This document shows, piece by piece, positions 46,601 to 53,573 of a stretch of DNA of 64,000 nt. The notes beneath the pieces were generated by a model. It searched no databases. It had not been told where the DNA came from and saw nothing but the letters and a program-made list of their open reading frames with translations. Source of the stretch: Acidobacteriota bacterium (GTDB lineage Bacteria > Acidobacteriota > Terriglobia > Terriglobales > Acidobacteriaceae); NCBI GenBank assembly GCA_021806005.1, contig JAJZDM010000001.1, forward strand, positions 86,114 through 150,113, in the 5' to 3' direction. Within the stretch, counting starts at the first letter, position 1; each line of letters begins with the position of its first letter. A program made the translations under genes and the position numbers.

Positions 46601-47097
46601 TCGGGGATTGGCAGACCTCGGGGGTTTATACGTACTACAGTGGTCACCCCTTCCAGGTGAATGAGAACGATGGAGTGCGGAACGCCGCGCTCGACCTCTA
46701 CGGGTACACAACGGCAACTCCCAATCTGGTGGGCAAGCCGCATATTGTAGGAAACCCGAACTGCTGGTTCTACATCAGCAAGGACACAGCGTGCGCGGCG
46801 CTGGCCCCGGTGAACTACACGGATGCCTACGCCACAACCGCCGTGGGTGCGATTGGCGATGTGGGCCGCAATACGCTGCGAGGACCTCATACAACGGTCT
46901 TCGATTGGAACCTGCTCCGGGAGTTTCCGTTTGGCAGCCACTACAACGTTGAGGCGCGCTGGGAGGTCTTCAACGTGTCCAACACACCTGAGTTCGGTCA
47001 GCCGCAGAGCAACATTACCAGTGGAAGCGTCGGGTCGATCACGACGCTTTCAGGTGATCCGCGAGTGATGCAGTTTGCCCTTCGGCTGACGTGGTGA
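43684..47097 (+). CDS. TonB-dependent receptor with N-terminal carboxypeptidase-regulatory domain (Oar-like)
   Basis: 1137 aa from ATG 43684, which follows AAGGAG seven bases upstream. Signal peptide to about residue 38 (GTVLATGWPLRAQ), carboxypeptidase-regulatory beta-sandwich about 40-125 (SGLATDSTGAILSGVPISV, DSAGLYSFQDLPIGQYDV), plug about 140-260 (NVNGIHSLQNDFILDGIDNN, AEYGRSPGGVVSVDTKSGTN), then a long beta-barrel ending in aromatic Trp (MQFALRLTW), the outer-membrane insertion signal. Substrate unknown; such receptors in Acidobacteriota are expanded and linked to polymer or peptide uptake. Large size and divergent regulator are typical of the group. Convergent with xylB. Confidence 0.9.
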   Translation: MLPRSWIRFIRRPDLLRVRMLPMVLLGTVLATGWPLRAQINTANLSGLATDSTGAILSGVPISVKNPSTGYERTVRTDSAGLYSFQDLPIGQYDVVIGAPGFSTERARVSLEVGEKGRQDFHLRVGSTQQTVQVKAAPPMLSPDDASLGTVIPEITIVKTPLYLRNWDDLLRLVPGIQISRYTQQAGNTAAGRTGDFNVNGIHSLQNDFILDGIDNNTFSENVQELSTEAAHPSVDTISQFNVITNPYSAEYGRSPGGVVSVDTKSGTNQFHGLGYEYVRNQLFDANDFFSDRNHLPKPENNQNQFGGNVGGPIVKNKLFYFFEYDETRIKQGVSRISSVPLPNERIGDFSPATAASVGVKYPTIYDPLTCSTPYSGSNCQAFSNNQIPSNRIDSTVSKLMALFPLPNSTTPGSPADLNNYDRNALLTDFEASYDARVDWTPSQFDTVFVRFNYSNRSRDIPGYYGGLADGSSTSAWGNQKLINYSAVVGWTHILSQSMVNEFRLGWTRDYSYAAQQPFGLSQQAGDFVPGIPINPAIGGGIPLTQFSNYTFEGSPDYLPKQQIPMLYQYSDTLSMVHGRQTIKAGVDLYLPMRNIFQDEPGTRGDLDFTGVFTCQHSAPGACVSGTGLSYADGLIGATEATQLTNVFFVDQRLWMASGFFEDDWKATPKLTLNLGLRYDFATPVYEGQNRMADFNPSSGSLVFAQSGSLQDRTIVKPNTKDFGPRFGFAYSVDRKTVVRGGYGVYYTLFERIGSEDQLAENPPYLINKAPASSTTPVLKPSVGFPANFLDPSSINFNDLTSFHIRSIPVDDPDPMVQQWSLGVQRQFGAVWVGEVDYIGTKSTHLDVIRDYNQPLIANGVTTGVVPYPDYGQIEWTSPIGYGNYNGMQASLTRRFTDGWSVMAAFTHSRSLDNAPEELETNSGDAPNGRSYSTWYGPSDFDIPNRLSLSYVYELPFGHGKPMLNHGPLSWIFGDWQTSGVYTYYSGHPFQVNENDGVRNAALDLYGYTTATPNLVGKPHIVGNPNCWFYISKDTACAALAPVNYTDAYATTAVGAIGDVGRNTLRGPHTTVFDWNLLREFPFGSHYNVEARWEVFNVSNTPEFGQPQSNITSGSVGSITTLSGDPRVMQFALRLTW

Positions 47098-47279
47098 TCC
47101 ATGCATGGGCAGGGGACGGATCAGGCGAGCCGTCTCCTGCCAGCCGGTTCCGGCTCAAGCGTGGACTTATCATGCGTCGGTAGGGTATTGTGGCGGTCGT
47201 CAACCTCCAGACCACCGATCAGCAGAGACAGTTTGCATCGATCTGGTGCAGGACGGGAAGGGTCAGCGGCACGAATTTT

Positions 47280-47348
47280 CTGAACTCCGAAGCTCCGGTC
47301 TGCTGACGCGGTCGAGATTCGGACAGAGGACGGAACCCCGGAGTTCAG
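47280..47348. repeat. Interrupted palindrome between TonB receptor and xylB
   Basis: CTGAACTCCG (47280-47289) and its exact complement CGGAGTTCAG (47339-47348), 49 bases apart, in the 275-base gap between convergent genes. No T run; may be a weak bidirectional terminator. No gene seen in the gap. Confidence 0.35.
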
Positions 47349-47372
47349 TGTTACAAGCAGTCCGCCGCAGTT

Positions 47373-48845
47373 TCAAGCGATTTGCCGCAGCGCTGGATAC
47401 ACCTTGCGATAACGTGTATAGGCCTCTTTCATCGCCGCCTCATGAAGCGGCTGGATGGTCTCTGCCGGGCGGACCGCAGCCTGGCACGCCGCTTCGACCG
47501 AAGGCCACGCGCCGACGCCGGAGCCGGCCAGCAGGGCTGCTCCAAACGCTCCCCCCTCCTCGGCCTCCAGAGTCTGCACCGCGTGCTGATAGACGTCAGC
47601 CTGGATCTGCCGCCACAGCGGGCTGCGCGCTCCGCCTCCGCCCAGGCGAATGGTTTCCACCGGAATTCCAAGCTCTGCAAACAGTGTCAGGGTGTCCTGC
47701 AGTGAAAATGCCACACCCTCCATCACGGCGCGGACGTAGTGCGCGCTGGTGGTGGAGGCGTTGATTCCCACAAAGGCGGCGCGGGCGTTGGGATCCAGAT
47801 GTGGGGTACGCTCGCCAAACAGGTAAGGCGCCCACAACAACCCATCGCTGCCGGGCGGAATCTCTTTGGCGGGAGTGGTCATCTCGTCGTAGGAGCGGGA
47901 GGGGAAGAAGGTGTCCCGCAGATAGCGCAGGCTCAAACCGGCGCCGTTGGTCACACCCATCACATGCCAGATTCCCGGGGCCGCGTGGCAGAACGTGTGC
48001 AGCCGTCCCCGGGGATCGAGGGTGGGCTGTGCGGTAGCGGCAAAGACGACGCCGGAGGTGCCGATGGTGGCCGAAACGGAACCTGGAGTGAGGATGCCCA
48101 TCCCGACCGCTCCGGCTCCCTGGTCGCCGGCCCCGGCGGCCACCGGAGTTCCGGCCGGCAGTCCGGTCGCCTCCGCTCCCAGCGGGCTGATGCGCGCGCA
48201 GATCTCCGGCCCTTCGAACAGACGCGGCAGCCAGCCGAGGGGAATGTCGGTGCGCTCGGCCATCTCCGTGGACCAGCGCCGGTGCGCAACATCCAGCAGC
48301 AGGGTTCCGGAGGCCTCCTGGAGATCCATGGCATACTCCCCGGTCAGGCGTAGACGTACAAAGTCCTTGGGGCAGAGGACATGGCTGATGCGGGCAAAGA
48401 TCTCCGGCTGGTGCTCCCGCACCCAGAGCAGCTTGGTGAGGGTGAAGTTGGGCAGGGCAGGATTGGCGGTGAGTTCGATGATCCTCTCATAACCAATGGT
48501 TGCCGTCAGCCAGTCGCACTGCGGCTGTGTTCGTTGATCGCACCAGATCAGGGCGGGACGGAGCACCTCTCCGGAGGCGTCCAGCATGACGCATCCGTGC
48601 ATCTGTCCGGTCAATCCCACAGCCTCGACCACGCCGATGTGCCCGGTGGCTGCGGCGGCGCGTAGCGCTCCCGTGATGGCCTGCCGGGCTGCTCTCCACC
48701 AGTCCTCAGGATCCTGCTCGGCCCACCCGATCGCCGCCGAGTGGATGGGAGCGTGATCGGCTGAGTGTGAAGCCAGCACCCTTCCTTCACGATCGATCAA
48801 AATGGCGCGTGTGCCGCCTGTACCAACATCAATACCCAGAAACAT
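47373..48845 (-). CDS. xylB: Xylulokinase
   Basis: 490 aa FGGY-family kinase phosphorylating D-xylulose to xylulose 5-phosphate. N-terminal FLGIDVGTGGTRAILID (ATP phosphate loop), GLTGQMHGCVMLD (the MHG motif typical of xylulokinases), ALIWCDQRT, GAGDQGAGAVGMG and the C-terminal ETIRLGGGGARSPLWRQI and GAAFGAALLAG nucleotide-binding blocks. Length is standard. No xylose isomerase or transporter is adjacent; the nearest sugar-related candidate is the TonB receptor, which runs toward it. Confidence 0.92.
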   Translation of the reverse strand: MFLGIDVGTGGTRAILIDREGRVLASHSADHAPIHSAAIGWAEQDPEDWWRAARQAITGALRAAAATGHIGVVEAVGLTGQMHGCVMLDASGEVLRPALIWCDQRTQPQCDWLTATIGYERIIELTANPALPNFTLTKLLWVREHQPEIFARISHVLCPKDFVRLRLTGEYAMDLQEASGTLLLDVAHRRWSTEMAERTDIPLGWLPRLFEGPEICARISPLGAEATGLPAGTPVAAGAGDQGAGAVGMGILTPGSVSATIGTSGVVFAATAQPTLDPRGRLHTFCHAAPGIWHVMGVTNGAGLSLRYLRDTFFPSRSYDEMTTPAKEIPPGSDGLLWAPYLFGERTPHLDPNARAAFVGINASTTSAHYVRAVMEGVAFSLQDTLTLFAELGIPVETIRLGGGGARSPLWRQIQADVYQHAVQTLEAEEGGAFGAALLAGSGVGAWPSVEAACQAAVRPAETIQPLHEAAMKEAYTRYRKVYPALRQIA

Positions 48846-49161
48846 GGGACTCCTTCTGCTTGGTTACCGTTCAGTGTGGGTTTCCCTGCCGCGGTGCTGG
48901 TGGCGTACATGGCGCAGCGTCGGCTGAGCGGCCGCAGAAGGGTATCAGCAAGAGTGTAAAGGGTTGTGGCGATTTGTTATAGCGATTTAATGAATGTGAT
49001 GACCGTATCGTCCCTCTGGACGGCGATCGCCGGGTGTAGTGGGGAGGAAGCACCTGGGGATTTTCGATGAACTTTTGCATACATCGACCCTCTCCTTGCA
49101 TCTTGTGGTAGTAGAAGCCGGAGAGCAGAAAATGACCGGTGGGTTCAATTGACGATTTAGC
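48846..49161. other. Divergent intergenic region before the efflux operon
   Basis: 316 bases between xylB (-) and the tolC-like gene (+), no gene seen. It contains a perfect 12-bp palindrome CGGCGATCGCCG (49021-49032) and a spaced inverted repeat TCGATG-N12-CATCGA (49064-49087), either of which could be an operator for the efflux operon. No regulator gene lies beside it. Confidence 0.4.
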
Positions 49162-50694
49162 ATGGAACGTATGATTCGATTGCATCAAGACGCGTCATCG
49201 GGCGCTATGAGGGGAGCTGTGGCTCTGCTGGTGCTGGCGCTGGCGGCTCCACTGGCTTTGGCGCAGTCCACGGGCACCACTGCCAACGGTGGCTCCGCGG
49301 AGCTGGGCGTCGCTTTGCAGACGCAGCAGCAGCTTGCAGCTCCCGGCCCGGCGCTGAACCCTTCCAGCAGCAGTTCGCAGAACGGAATGGACCCGAGCTT
49401 CCGTGGCAGCCTGGTGCGGGGAAGAGCGAACGCGGAGGTTTTGCCGCTGAGCATCGACGAGGCGATCCACATGGGGCTCCAGAATAACCTTGGCCTGATT
49501 CTGCAGAACTCGAGCCAGCGGCAGGCAGGAGGAGAGCGGCTGGAGAGCCTGCAGTCGCTGCTGCCGACAGTGACAGCCGGTGCTTCGATCACCGTGGAAC
49601 AGATCGATCTGGCTGCTTTTGGCCTCAAGTTTCCTGGAATCAATCCAATCATCGGACCGTTTCAGGTGGAAGATTTTCGAGCCTATCTGAACCAGAATGT
49701 GGTCAATCTGTACTCTCTGCAGACCTATCTGGCCTCCAAGCACAACTTTCAGGCTGCGCAACTGACAGCGCAGGATGCGCGGGATCTGGTGGTGCTGACG
49801 GTGGGCAACGCCTATCTGCTCTGCATAGCTGACCAGACCCGAATCGAGGCCGTGGAGGCGGAACTAGCCAGTTCCAAGCTCTCTTTCGATCAGGCCAGCG
49901 ACGCCCATGAGGCCGGCACCAGCCCCCGCCTGGACGTGTTGCGAGCCCAGGTGGACTATCAGGGTGAGCAGCAATCCCTGATCTCGGCCAACAATGAGTT
50001 GGCGGAGGACAAGATCGCGCTGGCGCGCGCCATCGGGTTGCCGCTCGACCAGAGGTTCAAGCTAACGGACGGCGTTCCCTTTCAGGCGCTGGACACGCCC
50101 GACCCGGAGGCTGCCTTCCAGGCCGCGCTGAAGCAGAGAAAGGATCTGGCGGCGGCTGAGGAAAGGGTGAAAGCCGCTGAAGCCGACCGGAAGGCTGCCA
50201 GTGATGATCAGCTCCCGACGGTCAACGTCAACGGCAACTTCGGCGATCTGGGTCAGACCATGGCCCACTCCCACGGCACCTACACGGCGGAGGCGTCGAT
50301 TTCGGCGCCGATTCTGCAGATTGCGAAGGTGCATGGCGAGGAAGAGACGGCCAGCGCAGAACTCGATCAGGCCAGGGCCCGGCTCTCTGACCAGACGCAG
50401 CAGGTGAACGCCGATGTGCGGGACGCCATCCTGGATATTCACACCGCGGCCAAACTGGTGGAGGCCACCAGAAGTAACGTGGATCTGGCCCGCGAGGCTC
50501 TCGCCGAGGCCCAGGAGCGGTTCAAGGCCGGTGTCGACTCCAGTCTGACGGTCTCCCAGGCGCTTGCGACCGATCGCCAGGCCGAAGACCAATACATCAG
50601 TGCGCTCTACCAGCACAATCTGGCCAAGCTCTCCCTGGCCCGGGCGCTGGGAGTCGCGTCGACCAACTACCAAGATTATCTCGGAGGAAAGTAA
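49162..50694 (+). CDS. TolC-family outer membrane efflux protein
   Basis: 510 aa. Signal peptide about 15-36 (MRGAVALLVLALAAPLALAQ; the ATG at residue 16 is an alternative start). Then LSIDEAIHMGLQNNLGLILQNS, the usual start of OEP domains, and two helical repeats rich in Gln/Ala (SFDQASDAHEAGTSPRLDVLRAQVDY and LAEAQERFKAGVDSSLTVSQAL). Forms the trimeric channel of an efflux or type I secretion system. Two bases before the adaptor gene, so cotranscribed and probably one functional unit. The inner-membrane pump is not adjacent. Confidence 0.9.
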   Translation: MERMIRLHQDASSGAMRGAVALLVLALAAPLALAQSTGTTANGGSAELGVALQTQQQLAAPGPALNPSSSSSQNGMDPSFRGSLVRGRANAEVLPLSIDEAIHMGLQNNLGLILQNSSQRQAGGERLESLQSLLPTVTAGASITVEQIDLAAFGLKFPGINPIIGPFQVEDFRAYLNQNVVNLYSLQTYLASKHNFQAAQLTAQDARDLVVLTVGNAYLLCIADQTRIEAVEAELASSKLSFDQASDAHEAGTSPRLDVLRAQVDYQGEQQSLISANNELAEDKIALARAIGLPLDQRFKLTDGVPFQALDTPDPEAAFQAALKQRKDLAAAEERVKAAEADRKAASDDQLPTVNVNGNFGDLGQTMAHSHGTYTAEASISAPILQIAKVHGEEETASAELDQARARLSDQTQQVNADVRDAILDIHTAAKLVEATRSNVDLAREALAEAQERFKAGVDSSLTVSQALATDRQAEDQYISALYQHNLAKLSLARALGVASTNYQDYLGGK

Positions 50695-50696
50695 GC

Positions 50697-51929
50697 GTGC
50701 CCGATCAGAACGAACGTTCGCAGCAGCCGGAGCCCATGGATGCTCCACCCAAGAGCAATTCGAAGAGGAAGCTCATCGGCATCTTTGTGATCGCTGTGCT
50801 GGTCATTGGAGCCGGTCTCTTTTACTGGCGCTCCACCTACACCGAGGACACAGATGACGCCCAGGTGGACGGCAACCTCTACCAGGTAAGCTCACGGGTC
50901 GCCGGCCAGGTGATCCACGTGGATGTGGAAGAGGAGCAGTTTGTCCACAAGGGAGACAGCATCGCCGAGATCGATCCCAAGGACTACCAGGTGGCTCTTG
51001 AACAGGCCCAGGCCGATCTGGCCAACGCCCAGGCGGCCTATCGCCAGGCCATGGTGGGCGTTCCCATTACCAACGTCCAGACTGCGACCACTCTGCGGAC
51101 CTCCATGTCGGACGTCGCTGGCAGCGAGGCCTCTGTGCAGCAGGCTGAGGCCCAGGTGGAGGTGGATAAAGCCAAGGTGACCGCTGCTCAGGCAGAGGCC
51201 ATTCGATCCCAACTTGACGTACAGCGGTATACCCCGCTGGTCGCGAAAGACGTGATCTCCAAGCAGCAGTACGATGCCGCTGTTGCCCAGGCGGCTGCGG
51301 ACAAGGGTAACCTGGAGGCTGCCCGACGGGACGTAAAAGCCCAGGAAGATGTTGTGCGCTCCATGGAAGAGCGGCTGAACCAGGCGCGTTCGCAGAAGTT
51401 CCAGAGCCAGAAGAATGGTCCGAAACAGGTAGCGGCGCAGCAGGCGCTGGCAGCAGCGGCTCAGGCAGCCATCAAGGTCGCCCAGGCCAAGGTGGATCAG
51501 GCGCAGCTCAACCTGAGCTATACCCGGATCGTCGCTCCGATCACCGGAATTGTCAGCAACAAGAGCGTCGCCGTGGGTGAGAATCTGAGCGTCGGACAGT
51601 CCCTGATGACCGTTGTGCCTCTAACCGATCTGTGGGTCACGGCCAACTTCAAGGAGACTCAGCTCACCTACATGCACCCGGGGCAGAAGGTGGACATCTC
51701 TGTGGATGCGCTGGGCGGGCGGAAGTTTACCGGCGTGGTGACGCAGATTGGTGGGGCCACGGGTAGCTCGCTGAGTCTCTTTCCGCCAGAGAACGCCACC
51801 GGCAACTACGTGAAGGTGGTGCAGCGTATTCCTGTCCGGATCAACTTTACCAACCTGGATCAGGAAAACAAGGACTACGCCTTGCGTATCGGGATGTCCG
51901 TAGAGCCGACGGTGCGCATCAAGGAATGA
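50697..51929 (+). CDS. HlyD/EmrA-family membrane fusion protein
   Basis: 410 aa periplasmic adaptor, start GTG 50697 after GGAGGAAAG. N-terminal cytoplasmic Gln/Pro-rich tail, one membrane helix about 25-45 (LIGIFVIAVLVIGAGLFYW), TDDAQVDGNLYQVSSRVAGQV (biotinyl-lipoyl-like half, characteristic of EmrA), long coiled coil (about 95-250, Gln/Ala-rich), and LNLSYTRIVAPITGIVSNKSVAVGE. C-terminal beta-barrel with LWVTANFKETQLTYMHPGQ. An EmrB-type MFS transporter normally follows EmrA; here it is missing, with 463 bases of non-coding sequence after the stop. Confidence 0.9.
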   Translation: MPDQNERSQQPEPMDAPPKSNSKRKLIGIFVIAVLVIGAGLFYWRSTYTEDTDDAQVDGNLYQVSSRVAGQVIHVDVEEEQFVHKGDSIAEIDPKDYQVALEQAQADLANAQAAYRQAMVGVPITNVQTATTLRTSMSDVAGSEASVQQAEAQVEVDKAKVTAAQAEAIRSQLDVQRYTPLVAKDVISKQQYDAAVAQAAADKGNLEAARRDVKAQEDVVRSMEERLNQARSQKFQSQKNGPKQVAAQQALAAAAQAAIKVAQAKVDQAQLNLSYTRIVAPITGIVSNKSVAVGENLSVGQSLMTVVPLTDLWVTANFKETQLTYMHPGQKVDISVDALGGRKFTGVVTQIGGATGSSLSLFPPENATGNYVKVVQRIPVRINFTNLDQENKDYALRIGMSVEPTVRIKE

Positions 51930-52392
51930 AGGGACCATCCTGCCGGTCTTCAGGGGCGCACCCCCCTGGCCGGATGCGGGAGATGGTTTCAAAGCAGTAA
52001 GTGGATCAATGGAGACGCGTCGGCCTGGTGTTTTTCCCCGGGCCGAGGCGTTCCGTTCGGGTTGGGGTGGGGCGGGTTTGGGATTGGGAATCCGGTGTCC
52101 GCGATTCAGTATTTGCAGCGGTGATACGGACTGGGAGCAGCGTGACGCAGGAGATTCCGTTCATCAGGCGGGCTTGCATGGGGGGCTTTTCCAGAAGGAT
52201 CCAGGCAAGTCCGTGCGTGCCCCCGGCGGTGCTGGAGGGGCTGGAGGGCTCAAACGATTGATCGATCGGGCCTTGCACGCGTTGCTCTTCTGCCACCATA
52301 ATCTTTCTGCAACGTGTGTAATCAGCCATCATCTACTGTAGAGAAGAGCCTCCTCTATTCCAGATGTGGAGTGAGCGGAAAGGATCAGGTCG
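51930..52392. other. Intergenic region
   Basis: 463 bases between the EmrA-like gene and the DedA-rhodanese gene. Short open frames are present on both strands but none has a ribosome-binding site plus recognisable sequence. Nothing else supported; the DedA promoter is expected at its right end. Confidence 0.5.
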
Positions 52393-53349
52393 ATGCCTTC
52401 GATTCTAAGTATGCTTGTGCATCATACCTACGCTCTGCTCTTTGGCTGGGTACTGATAGAGCAGGGCGGTATACCGATTCCCACGGTTCCGCTGCTGATT
52501 GCCGCCGGCACCATGAGTGCAGCACACCAGCTCCACGTCGCCTATGCGCTGCCGGTGATCCTCATCGCCTGTATCCTGGGCGACTCTGCCTGGTACTTCC
52601 TGGGCAAGCGCTATGGCGCCCGGGTTCTGAATGCTCTGTGCCGCTTATCGCTGGAGGCTGCCACCTGCGTCGAGCGCACGCACGGGACGGTAAGCCGGCG
52701 AGGAGCTGTTACCCTGCTCTTTGCCAAGTTCGTCCCGGGGCTGGGTACAGTGGCGGCCCCGATCGTCGGGCAGGCCCGGATTCCGTACCTTACCTTCGCG
52801 CTCTATGATCTTGCCGGCTCGCTGGTATGGGGTGGAGCATGGCTGTTTGCCGGGCGCTTCTTTGGAGATCTTGCCAAGCAGAGCCACCAGTTCTTTGCGG
52901 TGCTGGGCCACTTTGGCATCGTCCTGGTGGTGTTCACGGTCCTCACGCTGCTGATCTATCGCGTGCTCAAGCACCGTCAGTTCCTGGATGAATTGGATGG
53001 CCTGCGTCTGGAGCCCGGGCAACTGATGGAGATGATCACGGAGGCGGAGCGCGACGGCCTGGAGCGCCCGTTTATCGTGGATCTCCGCCATCCCCTGGAC
53101 GTCCTCACTGACCCGCTGGTGCTGCCCGGCGCCCTGCGCATCGGCCCTGACGAACTGAAACAGCGCCGCCAGATCATCCCCACTGATCGCGATATCGTCC
53201 TCTATTGCACCTGTCCCAGCGAGGAGACCAGCGCGAAGGTGGCGCTGGAGTTGCTCCGTCTGGGCGTTCATCGGGTGCGCCCTCTGCGGGGTGGGTTGCA
53301 GGGGTGGAAGGACGCTGGATATCCGGTGGACGAGATCGTCTTTCAGTGA
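52393..53349 (+). CDS. DedA-family membrane protein fused to a rhodanese domain
   Basis: 318 aa. Residues 1-195 are a DedA/SNARE-associated-like membrane domain: EQGGIPIPTVPLLIAAGTMSA, GDSAWYFLGKRYGARVL, FAKFVPGLGTVAAPIVGQARIPYLTF (the FxPG motif) and SLVWGGAWLFAGRFFG. Residues about 215-315 are a rhodanese: FIVDLRHPLDVLTDPLVLPGALRI and VLYCTCPSEETSAKVALEL with the candidate active-site Cys, then PLRGGLQGWKDAGYPV. DedA proteins have been linked to undecaprenyl-phosphate recycling or membrane homeostasis; the rhodanese would lie in the cytoplasm and could sense sulfur or redox state. AGGATCAGG precedes the ATG. Confidence 0.88.
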   Translation: MPSILSMLVHHTYALLFGWVLIEQGGIPIPTVPLLIAAGTMSAAHQLHVAYALPVILIACILGDSAWYFLGKRYGARVLNALCRLSLEAATCVERTHGTVSRRGAVTLLFAKFVPGLGTVAAPIVGQARIPYLTFALYDLAGSLVWGGAWLFAGRFFGDLAKQSHQFFAVLGHFGIVLVVFTVLTLLIYRVLKHRQFLDELDGLRLEPGQLMEMITEAERDGLERPFIVDLRHPLDVLTDPLVLPGALRIGPDELKQRRQIIPTDRDIVLYCTCPSEETSAKVALELLRLGVHRVRPLRGGLQGWKDAGYPVDEIVFQ

Positions 53350-53573
53350 GCGGACGTGCCGCGGAGGCGCGTTCCGATGAGGGCAGGCCTGCTCTTTTTC
53401 GACGTCTCCATGCGCCCGGAGATCAGAATGATGCCAGGATAAGGCCTTTGCCCTCCCCGGACTGCCCGGACGCGATCTTTGAGTAGTCTGGATCGACAGA
53501 CGCTTCGGCTGCTCAGAAGGGGTCCGATGCGGTGATTCACGCGTGACAAGGTGGAACATGGCACAATCGAGGA

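Noticed and set aside
45556..46941. Minus-strand open frame inside the TonB receptor gene
   Set aside because: Opposite a clear receptor gene; protein is Arg/His/Val-rich with no motif.
51930..52392. Short open frames (for example 52001-52261) after the EmrA-like gene as a missing EmrB remnant
   Set aside because: None shows hydrophobic segments or transporter motifs.
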